The notes under the pieces were generated by a model that was not told the origin of the DNA, made no database searches, and saw only the letters and a program-made list of their open reading frames with translations. The position numbers were made by a program, and so were the translations under genes. A stretch of 64,000 nucleotides of DNA from Pseudomonas sp. B21-015 (lineage in GTDB: Bacteria; Pseudomonadota; Gammaproteobacteria; Pseudomonadales; Pseudomonadaceae), in NCBI RefSeq assembly GCF_024749285.1, contig NZ_CP087196.1, forward strand, positions 1,488,001 to 1,552,000. The letters run 5' to 3'. Of this stretch, positions 45,501 to 53,513 are shown piece by piece; the stretch's first letter is position 1; each line of letters opens with the position of its first letter.

Positions 45501-46417
45501 TTCGCTCGTCCGGCACCCGACGGGCCGCTTCCGGTGTGGAGGTGGTTTTTACGGCCGAGCTAGAGCATGCACGGGTGGAAACGGATGGCGAGGGGTGGGC
45601 GTATTTTGCCTACAAGGCCGAACAGGCAAAGGATGTTCAGGTGGTCGTCGCCACGCTGGAAGGTGTCAGCGATGGCGCTGAGGCGGATCCGTTCCATACC
45701 TTCCGTTTCAAGGTATTGGCGGCGGGTGTCTGGGACGATGCCCGGATTCAGCTGAACGCTGACGTTCCTTCCACAGTCTGGGGCGAAGAGACCAGGTTTC
45801 CTCGGACTACCCAAGCTCATACCATCAAGTTGGTGGTCGACAATGCGAGCAGCCATTTGCTCGGCCGTGATGTCTGCCTGGGGTTGAAGGGGGACTCCTT
45901 GCCCTCAGAGCTGGGGATTACGAATGTGCAGCCGGCGCTGGGCGTTGCCCGAGCTTTGACTGCAGAAGGGTTGAGTTGGCAGTGCACCGGCACGATCGGC
46001 GGGGCTTACAACCTGCAACTTGAGGCATCGCGCCTGCTCAAGCAATCGCCGGTCAATGCGATGTCGTTGGGGCCGGTTCCTTCTGCCGGGCTGCCGGCCG
46101 CTATTGTCTATCGCGTGGGAAATCAACCGTGCGAAATCAAGGATTCCGAGATTGTCGTGAAGATTGCGCTGGGGAGCCCGGTCGAGTTCAGCATCTCGGT
46201 TCCGCCAGAATGTCTGAACGAGTCGGTGTCGTTCCGACAGCTTGGAGAGTTTGATATGGGATTCGACCCGGGACTGGATTCCCCACGCAAGTTCAACGAA
46301 CTGGCTTTGGAGTGGACAGTGATCGCTTCGAGATGGGGCATTGAAGATTACATCTATCAGCTGACGTTCTCTCAATACCCGGATTCTCCACAAATACTGA
46401 AATTCCTGATTGAGTAA
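42536..46417 (+). CDS. Large beta-rich accessory protein of the Tc toxin operon (CBM-like plus Ig-like modules)
   Basis: A 1293-aa protein without a clear family. Residues 1-170 begin NHNFILNGDFQDVLNDWI, a pattern typical of carbohydrate-binding jelly-roll modules. The rest alternates two module types. One is Big_1-like (VGESVWLGINVRSSGTRRAA, DGEGWAYFAYKA). The other is recognised by PCRGATHEVRL or PCLGGQHTLAF, followed by a GLxW and a SPxxxxLxxN segment. A Pro/Ser/Thr linker near 935-953 leads to an internal MSEE start (45395). No signal peptide is visible. AAGGAAG precedes the ATG, which overlaps the TcA stop (ATGA), so production is coupled to the toxin. I infer a receptor- or cuticle-binding accessory. 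Confidence 0.78.
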   Translation: MSEENVYANHNFILNGDFQDVLNDWIINDEIKVTRQEGLWQGKTIGFMNAVNMGEGYQTITLAPSPRPEPGKADYKLIFWYEAVQGAVGTLRINPGLGGEVDLRLVPSREAEAEQALNLDQPLLDLNLTEYAYPLTLDAAETTVRFTVISPDNGGPGRPGAVRVTFMRLELQLELLQLDSVMIDDEQQSPAEPLHLCFGAHHDVALQVTGGNAWNGTYAGLLVNGGVSDPENILSASPRWGLEHPVSAPWTITCAGIVEDKEVEHTLHVRSYYTADLYPLRTVSGHFQLDVISLQEAAYYPVIDLDQSVELRVRVESHYTKTPLANRLVTWTLKGPTPADDIVLDMQPSGGNGEAGFTWTPDVEGDWEIVASVDSHYEKDDARHVFKVRVLKEDPWLSATFALDGSPREWMWGAKTGYPCRGATHEVRLAFLSGHALADSELSLHWTGEDTPEGLGVTFNPKLETGEPVVGSGLAWRMACENRRDSVFEFHVSCSKLLNRSPSQTLNLAHNWLAIGDVKPPSRFPAVGGPKLPMSVQIRSQVPGVEAVREVDVQWSIDGTPEPTLPTGADGWCEYGYDPVAEGPFKIKAKAVSPYDDAEPGHEFTVTVLAEDPWSKLVTVTLDGQKEGSVGLLCFRDAQPVDLLILPGDDTLLDEEIYLDLKSDADLGFDFEPSMKDKRRLTRDGLIWTVRSTADISAPFQLHVCHDELAPYALQGRLLSQTLEDDGTFTFDGKELALENMAYPCLGGQHTLAFTPKAGSLLTGLEVAAKWASSNALDVTLAPDHARDLPSNGLEWTLDARAGTESGALGLSLELNQAGFTYPPVPMSLGHNRIKIADVRGPTFDMFVGETAFLEIKAQSYYTERSVPGVVVSYEDGDTVTPVPTQETGWARFAYTATQAGPVEVIATVPSPYDGPDDAPSFTFEFTVLAAAPMGSDSPPVSTSTTMTDEGSLMSEEQEPGHNAIEIGEVREAAFDPVVGESVWLGINVRSSGTRRAASGVEVVFTAELEHARVETDGEGWAYFAYKAEQAKDVQVVVATLEGVSDGAEADPFHTFRFKVLAAGVWDDARIQLNADVPSTVWGEETRFPRTTQAHTIKLVVDNASSHLLGRDVCLGLKGDSLPSELGITNVQPALGVARALTAEGLSWQCTGTIGGAYNLQLEASRLLKQSPVNAMSLGPVPSAGLPAAIVYRVGNQPCEIKDSEIVVKIALGSPVEFSISVPPECLNESVSFRQLGEFDMGFDPGLDSPRKFNELALEWTVIASRWGIEDYIYQLTFSQYPDSPQILKFLIE
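45383..45397 (+). promoter_or_regulatory. Internal ribosome binding site and ATG inside the 1293-aa gene
   Basis: GAAGGA (45383-45388) lies six bases before an in-frame ATG (45395) that begins MSEEQE, echoing the MSEEN of the gene's own start. It follows a Pro/Ser/Thr linker. It could yield a 340-aa C-terminal product or be a scar of gene fusion. Confidence 0.45.
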
Positions 46418-46440
46418 CCGAATGCAGGTTTGATCGAAGG

Positions 46441-47772
46441 TTAGAAGGCTCCCGCTTTCTTCCAGCTCAAATACCGCGTCACCAGCTCGGCCCCCAAGTC
46501 CCCAGGCCGGGCTTGCAGCACCGCAACGCCATGAGCACTCAAGCGCTCATGGCGTTGCGCGCTTGCGTTCAGGTAATCCACCGTCCCGCAATAGGCCAGT
46601 GCTTCGTCCAGAGTCTGCACCGGGCGATGGCGTATTTCATCGAGCACGTTTTCCCGAAGGCTCGCCACGAGCACACGATGCTGCAGATTGAGGCGTTTGA
46701 CGGCGGTCAGCAATTGCTCATCGTCTTCGTCGCGCAGGTTGGTGATCAGTATCACCAGAGCCCGGCGCTTCTGTCTGGCCAGTAATTGATTCGCCGCAGC
46801 CTGGTAGTCGGCGGTTCGTCGACTGCTGTCGACGTCGTAGACGGTATTGAGCAACACCGTGAGGTGTTCGGTGCCTTTGACCGGGGCGAGGTAGCGCGGC
46901 TGTTCGCTGGCAAAGGTGCTCAGGCCGACGGCGTCACCCTGGCGCAGGGCCACGTAGCTCAGCAACAGGCAGGCATTGAGCGCGTGATCAAAATGCGACA
47001 GCTCATCGTCCTGGCTACGCATTTGCCGACCGCAATCGAGCATGAAGATAATCTGCTGGTCACGCTCGTCCTGGTACTCCCGGGCAATCGGCGTGCGTTG
47101 TCGGGCGGTGGCCTTCCAGTCGATTTGCCGTAGGCTGTCGCCTTCTCTGAATTCGCGCAGTTGATGAAACTCCAGCCCCAGGCCGCGTCGTTGGCGTTGG
47201 CGCACGCCGAGCTGGCTTAACCAGTTATCCACCGCCAACAGCTGGCCGCCATAGAGACGGGCGAAGTCGGGGTAGACGCGGGTGTTGTCGGTCACGTTCA
47301 GCAGGCGTTTGTCGGACCACAGGCCCATTGGACTTGGCAGGCTGATTTCGCAGCGTTCGAAGGTGAAGTGACCGCGTTTCAGGGGGCGCAAACGATAGCC
47401 GATCTGGCTGTGCTGACCGGGTTGAAGCTCGACCGACAGGGGAAGGTGTTCGAAGTCCAGGCCGTTCGGTACATGGTCGAAGATTTGAATGTTCAATGGC
47501 TGGGCAAAATCATGTGCGATCTCCAGGCGCACCTCACCCCATCGACCGAGCGCCAGGCTGCCGGGCATCTGCCGTTGCACGCGGGGCGAGGGCAGGCGCT
47601 TGAGGCGGATGGCGTCGAGTGTCGCCAAGGCCAGCAGCGCCAGCAGCAATCCCCAGTTGATCGATAAAAGGCTCGATGGAACCTCGATGTCCAGTGCCCG
47701 CAGTGTGCCCGGCACGATGCCGATGGCCAGCAGCACGGCGAGCCAGATCAGCAGCAGGCGCGAGGGTTTCAT
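46441..47772 (-). CDS. DUF58 domain-containing membrane protein
   Basis: A 443-aa protein with two N-terminal transmembrane helices (LLLIWLAVLLAIGIVPG and LLLALLALATLDAI), a beta-rich middle and the DUF58 core (GLEFHQLREFREGDSLRQID followed by ARQRTPIAREYQDE), then a von Willebrand A-like fold (IIFMLDCGRQM). DUF58 proteins are encoded with MoxR ATPases, which are thought to act as chaperones for such VWA partners. It is the last gene of a six-gene operon starting at 53330. The ATG at 47772 has a poor ribosome site. Confidence 0.9.
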   Translation of the reverse strand: MKPSRLLLIWLAVLLAIGIVPGTLRALDIEVPSSLLSINWGLLLALLALATLDAIRLKRLPSPRVQRQMPGSLALGRWGEVRLEIAHDFAQPLNIQIFDHVPNGLDFEHLPLSVELQPGQHSQIGYRLRPLKRGHFTFERCEISLPSPMGLWSDKRLLNVTDNTRVYPDFARLYGGQLLAVDNWLSQLGVRQRQRRGLGLEFHQLREFREGDSLRQIDWKATARQRTPIAREYQDERDQQIIFMLDCGRQMRSQDDELSHFDHALNACLLLSYVALRQGDAVGLSTFASEQPRYLAPVKGTEHLTVLLNTVYDVDSSRRTADYQAAANQLLARQKRRALVILITNLRDEDDEQLLTAVKRLNLQHRVLVASLRENVLDEIRHRPVQTLDEALAYCGTVDYLNASAQRHERLSAHGVAVLQARPGDLGAELVTRYLSWKKAGAF

Positions 47773-47786
47773 TGGCGCACATCGCT

Positions 47787-47920
47787 TGTGGCGAGGGAGC
47801 TTGCTCCCGCTGGGGTGCGAAGCAGCCCCAAAACCAGCCGACACAGAGTGTCAGGTAAAACGCGCCTACCGGTATTGCGACTGCTGCGCAGCCGAACGGG
47901 AGCAAGCTCCCTCGCCACAG
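47787..47920. repeat. REP pair inside the MoxR operon, TGTGGCGAGGGAGCTTGCTC type
   Basis: Near-perfect inverted copies of TGTGGCGAGGGAGCTTGCTC, with inner GCTGCGCAGC-like arms, fill the 169-bp gap between the moxR-type gene and the DUF58 gene. It sits within an operon rather than at its end. Confidence 0.9.
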
Positions 47921-47941
47921 GGGTGGTCTGCATGGCTGTGT

Positions 47942-48943
47942 TCACAGGCGCGGCGCCGGCACTTGGTCGAGCAGTTGCCTGAGCACCTGATCGACTTCCA
48001 GCCCTTCGATGTCCAGCTCCGGGGCAATTCGCACACGGTGACGCAGCACCGCCAGGGCGCAGCCCTTGATGTCGTCGGGAATCACGAATTCGCCACCGCG
48101 CAGCAAGGCCCGAGCACGGGCGCAACGTACCAGCGCGATTGAGGCGCGTGGCCCGGCACCGAGGGTCAGTCCCGGCCAGGTCCGGGTGGTGCGGGCCAGG
48201 CGCACGGCGTAATCGAGTACCTGATCGTCCAGCGGCAGGTCGCTGGCAATGCGCTGCAAGGCCAGCACGTCCTTGGCTTGCAACACGGTGCGCAGCGGTT
48301 GCACGTCGAGCATATCGGCTCGGGTCGAACGGCTGACCTGACGCACCATGTTCAATTCCTGATCGACGTCCGGGTAGTCCATGCGCACCTTGAGCATGAA
48401 GCGGTCGAGCTCGGCTTCCGGCAACGGGTAAGTGCCTTCCTGTTCGATCGGGTTTTGTGTGGCGAGCACCATGAACGGTTGCGTGATGGGCAGGGCACGG
48501 CCCTCGAGGGTGACCTGGCGTTCCTGCATGGCTTCGAGCAGCGCTGCCTGGGTTTTCGCCGGGGCGCGGTTGATCTCGTCGGCCAATAACAGGTTGGTGA
48601 ACAATGGGCCTTTGCGCAGTTTGAATTGCTCGGTCTGCAAGTCGTACACCGCGTGGCCGGTGACGTCGCTGGGCATCAGGTCCGGGGTGAACTGGATGCG
48701 TGCGAACTCGCCGCCGAAGCAGCGGGCGAGGGCGCGCACCAGCAACGTCTTGCCCAACCCCGGCACGCCTTCGAGCAGCACATGGCCGCCGGCGATCAGG
48801 GCAGTGAGCACGTCGTCGATCACGGAGTTCTGGCCGATCACGGCTTTTTGCAGTTCCGTCCTTATCGCTTGGGCCAACTGGCTGGCGCGCTGGCGCTGCT
48901 GGGCGGCGTGGGTCTGTGTGCCGGGCTCGATCTGTTCACTCAT
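47942..48943 (-). CDS. MoxR-family AAA+ ATPase
   Basis: Cytoplasmic ATPase of 333 aa. Walker A GVPGLGKT is at 59-66, Walker B is LLLADEINR, and the family segment ATQNPIEQEGTYPLPEAELD is present, with a C-terminal helical lid (GAGPRASIALVRCARARALL). MoxR ATPases help mature or regulate VWA-domain partners, here the DUF58 protein downstream. The start overlaps the upstream DUF4350 gene by 4 nt. Confidence 0.95.
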   Translation of the reverse strand: MSEQIEPGTQTHAAQQRQRASQLAQAIRTELQKAVIGQNSVIDDVLTALIAGGHVLLEGVPGLGKTLLVRALARCFGGEFARIQFTPDLMPSDVTGHAVYDLQTEQFKLRKGPLFTNLLLADEINRAPAKTQAALLEAMQERQVTLEGRALPITQPFMVLATQNPIEQEGTYPLPEAELDRFMLKVRMDYPDVDQELNMVRQVSRSTRADMLDVQPLRTVLQAKDVLALQRIASDLPLDDQVLDYAVRLARTTRTWPGLTLGAGPRASIALVRCARARALLRGGEFVIPDDIKGCALAVLRHRVRIAPELDIEGLEVDQVLRQLLDQVPAPRL

Positions 48944-50103
48944 AAGGCGTTCCTCAAGGTTTGCAGGTGGGCGACCTGACGGCTGAATTCAGCGCTGGAC
49001 AGCCGCTGTTTCGGTCGCGGGCTCATGGCCTGGCTGATGGCGCGTGTGGGTTGGCCAGTCAGGCGTGCGAGCACCAGCCATTGTTCGGCGACGCCGAGTT
49101 GTTCAAAACCGGGATGACGGTGACGGACACAGCGCAGAATGTCTTGCTGCAAGGCGTGCAACAGGCTGTGCTGTCCGCTGCGGCGCAGCATGAAGTCGGC
49201 GCTGGCACGCAGGTGTTCCTGAAGTTGCCGACGCGCCCTTGGGGCCGGTTCCAGCAAAGGGCCGCTGCGCACGCCGACATGCCAGCACCCCAAAGCGATC
49301 AAGGCGATCAGGGCCACCAAGGCTTGCGCGAAGTAGCGCCACAGCAAGGTCAGCAAGCTGTCGCGATCGGTATTGAACAGCAGGGTCACGTCGGTGTCGG
49401 CCGTCAGGTACCACAGCAGCCAGGCATTGTCGTACCGGTCGATGGCCGGGGTTTTCCAGAGGTCGGCGTCGGTGACCACGGTGATCGAACCCAGCCCGTG
49501 ACTCAGCTGCATCATGTGCGTGGCCTTGCCACTGTTGGCCCAGGCCTGGGCGAGGTTTTTCGGATCGTCGAGGTGGAACGCCGTGTCGAAGCTGAAGTAG
49601 GCCGGTGCCTCTTCGTTTTCCAGATAGAGCTTGGTCAGTTTGGGGTAGGGGTCGTCGTCGAGATCGGGTGGCGAGTCCTTGAGGTCTTTGCTCAGGAACT
49701 GGTGCAGCTGCACCCGGTCGAGCAGCAGGTCATTGCTCTGACCGGTCTTTTCATCCCACAGGGCTTCGGCGACAAATAAAAGGCGCCCGCCGGCCCGGGT
49801 CCAGTTCAACACCTGATCCACCTGTCGCGGGGACATGTTCGACCGATCGCCGAGCAATAACAAACTGCGCCGATGAGGCTCAAGGGTCGGCAGGATGTCG
49901 AGGCTGTTGGCGTGGCTGACGGTCAGGCCCTGTTTACGCAGAAAATGCTCGGCCGCCAGGTAGGGGTTGGCCTGGGCTTCAGGGGACGGGCCGTGTTCGA
50001 TTTGTACCTGATAGGGCATGGCCTTGAAATACAGGTAAACACTCAACGCGCCCAGGAGCACGGCGATGAACACGCCGACCGCCAGCCACCCCCTGCGGTT
50101 CAA
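48940..50103 (-). CDS. DUF4350 domain-containing membrane protein (TTG start)
   Basis: A 387-aa protein with one N-terminal membrane helix (LAVGVFIAVLLGALSVYLYF), a DUF4350 periplasmic domain (YLAAEHFLRKQGL, SLLLLGDRSNMSP), a second helix (ALVALIALIALGCWHVGV) and a cytoplasmic tail. The start codon is TTG (50103) with GGGAG about 7 nt upstream; it overlaps the DUF4129 stop as TTGA. Members of this operon type are membrane or envelope proteins of unknown joint function. Confidence 0.87.
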   Translation of the reverse strand: MNRRGWLAVGVFIAVLLGALSVYLYFKAMPYQVQIEHGPSPEAQANPYLAAEHFLRKQGLTVSHANSLDILPTLEPHRRSLLLLGDRSNMSPRQVDQVLNWTRAGGRLLFVAEALWDEKTGQSNDLLLDRVQLHQFLSKDLKDSPPDLDDDPYPKLTKLYLENEEAPAYFSFDTAFHLDDPKNLAQAWANSGKATHMMQLSHGLGSITVVTDADLWKTPAIDRYDNAWLLWYLTADTDVTLLFNTDRDSLLTLLWRYFAQALVALIALIALGCWHVGVRSGPLLEPAPRARRQLQEHLRASADFMLRRSGQHSLLHALQQDILRCVRHRHPGFEQLGVAEQWLVLARLTGQPTRAISQAMSPRPKQRLSSAEFSRQVAHLQTLRNAL

Positions 50104-51644
50104 CGGGCCGCTCCCGGGCCGAATAGAGCGCGCCAGCCGTCACAGAGTTCCTGTTGCAAATGCGCGGGGGGCAGGCGATGCCCGTAGGCCATGTTCTGCC
50201 AGTGCCCGGTGAGGCTTTTACTGAAGGCCAGCAAGGCAGGTTGTTGCAGTTGTTCGACGCGCTGAAGCACCTCGCCTTCGGTGTCGGCGGGTTTGAGCGC
50301 CATGTTGAAGTCGTTCAGCAAGTGGCTGAGCAAGGCGCGATAGAGCAACCCGAGGGCTTCACGGGGGTGGGTCTGCCAGAGGCTTTCGGCGCTGGCCGCG
50401 ACATCGGCGGGCAGGGTTTCGCGGTTGAGGTCCAGGCCGAACGCCTGCTGCGGTAACGGCCGCGCGACTTTACGGTTTAACGCTGGCCGACGGCTGACGA
50501 ACGCCTGCAACCCGTCGCGGTAACGCCAGATCAACAGGCCTATGGCACCGATCACCGCGCCCCACAGCAACACTTCGATCAGGCTGGCCAATGCGCCGAA
50601 GCGTTGGCTGTCCAGCAAGCTGAACAGCGCCTTCAACCAGGCGGGCGTTTGACCATTGTCCGCAGTGTCGGCGGCGGGTTTGTCATCGCCAAACCGATAG
50701 CGGGTCAACGTTTCCTTGTTCTTGAACGGTGGCTGATCGAGGATGGCCTTGATGCTGTCCCGGGACGCCTGACTGGTCAGCGGTTGTTCCAGCAGGCGCG
50801 GGCTGTCCGGTGAAATGACCGGTTCGGCGGCCCAGACGCTTTGCGCCGTCGGCATCAGCAGGATCGCGGCCAGCAGCAGCGTGACGACTGCGCTGCTCAA
50901 GCGTTGGCGCAACCGGCGGAACACCAGCTCGATATCCCAGGCTTCAAGCACCGTGCGCCGGTTCAGGTAAAGGCTGAAACCACAGGCCACATAGACCGGT
51001 TCCCAGGCCACCAGCACCAGGGCGTAAAAAGCATTGGTCAGGTGTTCCAGCCAGAGCCAGTCCTGCACGGCGGCGGCGATCAAGGTCTGCCAGCCCCAGT
51101 CGAGTTCGATTTGCTGCGGCAAGAGCATGTAGAACAACACCATCAGGCCGATCCACAGCGCGCCTTCCAGGTGCACGCCGATGATGGTCAACCACTGCGC
51201 GGCACCGGCGTTGCGCTGCAATAGCACGCGTAAACGTTGTTGTCGTGCTTCGCCCCCCAGGCCTTCGAGTTGCACCACCGGCATCAGAAAACTGCGGCTC
51301 AGGCTCAGGCGGCGCCAGGTCAGGCTGGCCAGCAGTTGCGGTTTGAGCAGGCGCGGCCATTGGCGCAGGGCCTGTTTGAGCGTGGGCGTTTCGCCGAACA
51401 TGGCTTTGGACAGGATGTACAGCGGCAGCCGGTCGAACGCCGGTTTGAGCCACCAGAACAGGAACAGGGCAAGGGAGGGCGAGTCCCACAGCATCAGGGT
51501 GAGCAGGGCGAAGATTGGCAAGGTCACGATGGCCCAGCTGGTCATCAGCAGGCGTCGATAGCGCTGACTCAGCAGCACGCCCAGGTCCATGGCTTCCCAG
51601 CTTGTGCGCGGGCGGATCACTACGCTGGCGTCACTCAGGCGCAT
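50100..51644 (-). CDS. DUF4129 domain-containing membrane protein
   Basis: A 514-aa multispanning protein with several membrane helices in the first 270 residues, a periplasmic loop and a further helix (LIEVLLWGAVIGAIGLLIW). The C-terminal DUF4129 domain carries SLWQTHPREALGLLYRALLS. ATG 51644 is chosen because GGACGGA lies 6 nt upstream; a TTG at 51662 is the alternative. It overlaps the SpoIIM-like gene by 14 nt. Confidence 0.87.
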   Translation of the reverse strand: MRLSDASVVIRPRTSWEAMDLGVLLSQRYRRLLMTSWAIVTLPIFALLTLMLWDSPSLALFLFWWLKPAFDRLPLYILSKAMFGETPTLKQALRQWPRLLKPQLLASLTWRRLSLSRSFLMPVVQLEGLGGEARQQRLRVLLQRNAGAAQWLTIIGVHLEGALWIGLMVLFYMLLPQQIELDWGWQTLIAAAVQDWLWLEHLTNAFYALVLVAWEPVYVACGFSLYLNRRTVLEAWDIELVFRRLRQRLSSAVVTLLLAAILLMPTAQSVWAAEPVISPDSPRLLEQPLTSQASRDSIKAILDQPPFKNKETLTRYRFGDDKPAADTADNGQTPAWLKALFSLLDSQRFGALASLIEVLLWGAVIGAIGLLIWRYRDGLQAFVSRRPALNRKVARPLPQQAFGLDLNRETLPADVAASAESLWQTHPREALGLLYRALLSHLLNDFNMALKPADTEGEVLQRVEQLQQPALLAFSKSLTGHWQNMAYGHRLPPAHLQQELCDGWRALFGPGAAR

Positions 51645-52608
51645 GGCGGGTCCGTCCGGCAAACAGCAGGTAAGTCGCCATCGACACCCAGAGCGCTACG
51701 CCAACCAGGTATTTGGTCAGCGGCGCAGTTGCGGTCCGCGACGACCAGTAGGCTTCTATGAACGCCGCAATCAGTAGAAACAGCATGACCCCGCAAATCA
51801 GCGACACGCTTTTGCGCGCTGCCAGTTGCAGGGCTTCGGCCCGTGACAAACGACCCGGCGCGATCAAGGCCCAGCCCAGTTGCAGGCCGGCAGCACCGGC
51901 CAGGGCAATGGCGCTTAGCTCGAAGGCGCCATGGCCGATCACGAACGACCAGAAGGTTTGCCCGTAGCCGATGTGCGTCAGGTGCCCGGCCACGGCGCCG
52001 ATCATCAAACCGTTGAAGAACAGGAAAAACGCGCTGCCCAGGCCAAACAGCAAACCGCTGGCGAAGGTCTGAAAAGCGATGCCGATGTTGTGCATGATGT
52101 AGTAACCGAACATCATCCAGTCTTCACTGGCCGCCCGTTCGGCCGAACGTCCCAAATGACCGGCGACGGGGTCGTACATGCTTTGCATTTCACTGACCTG
52201 TTCGGCCGGGATCAGGTTGTAGACCAGGTCCGGGAACAGATACACCAGCAAGGCGAAGCCGATCAGGCTGGCAAAAAACATCAGGCCGGCGGCAAGCACG
52301 AAGCGCCACTGTTCGCGCACCAGTCGCGGGAAGTCGGCCAGGATGAAACCCAGCACATTGGCACCCAGTCGGCTGCGATGCCGATAAAGCTGTTGATGCC
52401 CACGCAGCACATGCTGCTGCAATGAATCGATCAAAAAACTGCTGTAACCGCGCTCCTGAGCCAGGGCCAGGTGTTGGCAGAGCCGTCGATAGTCCTTGGG
52501 GAAACTGGCAATTCGTGAGGATTCCTTGTCTCGTTCCAGCTGTTCGAGCATGAGTGCAAACTGCTCCCATTCGGCCTTGTGGCGGCTTTCGAAAAGGTTT
52601 TGCTTCAT
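51631..52608 (-). CDS. SpoIIM-like (stage II sporulation protein M family) membrane protein
   Basis: A 325-aa membrane protein of the SpoIIM family. A soluble helical N-terminus (about 100 aa) is followed by about five helices with the family segment MMFGYYIMHNIGIAFQTFASG and GHGAFELSAIALAGAAG. In non-sporulating bacteria its role is unknown, and it is typically found with RDD and MoxR genes, as here. It overlaps the RDD gene by 4 nt (ATGA). Confidence 0.9.
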   Translation of the reverse strand: MKQNLFESRHKAEWEQFALMLEQLERDKESSRIASFPKDYRRLCQHLALAQERGYSSFLIDSLQQHVLRGHQQLYRHRSRLGANVLGFILADFPRLVREQWRFVLAAGLMFFASLIGFALLVYLFPDLVYNLIPAEQVSEMQSMYDPVAGHLGRSAERAASEDWMMFGYYIMHNIGIAFQTFASGLLFGLGSAFFLFFNGLMIGAVAGHLTHIGYGQTFWSFVIGHGAFELSAIALAGAAGLQLGWALIAPGRLSRAEALQLAARKSVSLICGVMLFLLIAAFIEAYWSSRTATAPLTKYLVGVALWVSMATYLLFAGRTRHAPE

Positions 52609-53330
52609 GTGGGGCCCAACAGTCCACGGGCGATGCCGTTGAGTTCGGCCACGGTCTGTGGCTTCGATACCTGCAACGGTTGCGCGAGTATCGAGGCGAG
52701 TTCTTTGACCCGCGCCTCGGAGAGTTCACCCTGGCGTTCGGCAAACCCGAGGATGGCGCGTTGCTCGGTCAGTGTCAGCGTGAAGGCTGCGCGCCGCGGC
52801 GGGACGTCGGGTAGTTGCGGCCGGGTGAGGGGCTGTTCGCGGTAGATCACCAGCGTGCCGGCAGCCAGGTCGCCGAGGCGCTTGAAGGTGGGATGTTGCA
52901 GGCAACTGATCGCCCCGAGGAAGTAGCCGAACGGCAGCATGTCGACAAATCGCAGCAGGTTGCGCAGCAACGAAGCGGACCAGCCGATCGGCGTGCCATT
53001 GTCGTGTACCACGCGCAATCCCATCCATTGCTTGCCCGGCGAGCAGCCCTGATTGAGCACCTCGAACAGCACCATGTACCACCAGCTCACCACGAACAGC
53101 AGAATCGAGCCAAGCCCTGCACCGAGTGTTCCGAGAAACGCCAACACCATAAACAGCAGGCCCAGGATCAACCCGCGCAGGCCCAGGTCGATGGCGAATG
53201 CCAGCGCACGGACCATCAACCCGGCCGGGCGCAGCGGCAAGTCGATGCCTTCGGGCGTTTCGACCTGATACCGCGTGTCCAGTGGCGGGGCCAGCGTCGC
53301 TTTCCCTGGCAGTGCTGTGGTCTCGAGCAT
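52605..53330 (-). CDS. RDD family membrane protein
   Basis: A 241-aa RDD protein, first gene of the MoxR operon. The family signature is visible in AGLMVRALAFAIDLGLRGLI (the Arg and Asp of RDD) and in GCSPGKQWMGLRVVHDNG, with about three to four membrane helices. ATG 53330 has AAGG 6 nt upstream. Some RDD proteins transport ions or solutes; nothing here shows a substrate. Confidence 0.9.
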   Translation of the reverse strand: MLETTALPGKATLAPPLDTRYQVETPEGIDLPLRPAGLMVRALAFAIDLGLRGLILGLLFMVLAFLGTLGAGLGSILLFVVSWWYMVLFEVLNQGCSPGKQWMGLRVVHDNGTPIGWSASLLRNLLRFVDMLPFGYFLGAISCLQHPTFKRLGDLAAGTLVIYREQPLTRPQLPDVPPRRAAFTLTLTEQRAILGFAERQGELSEARVKELASILAQPLQVSKPQTVAELNGIARGLLGPT

Positions 53331-53513
53331 GGGCAACCTTGGTGTGGCTGGTTTGCGAATCGATGTCCGTCCGATGCTAGCAGTCTCTCGGGGGCAAACG
53401 ACATAACTATGTAATGCACAGTGAGTGACAAGAGGTGATTGAATGACAAGATTTCTGGTCGGGGCGGCCTGTGTGCGCCTAGACTTCGCCGGTCTTCAGT
53501 TCAGGAACAGCCC

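Noticed and set aside
28948..46417. Possible CRISPR array or DNA satellite in the repeat-rich toxin genes
   Set aside because: The repeats are at protein level with diverged DNA; no identical short repeats with regular spacers are present.
46418..46440. Terminator between the toxin operon and the DUF58 gene
   Set aside because: The 23-bp convergent gap contains no stem-loop or T-run.
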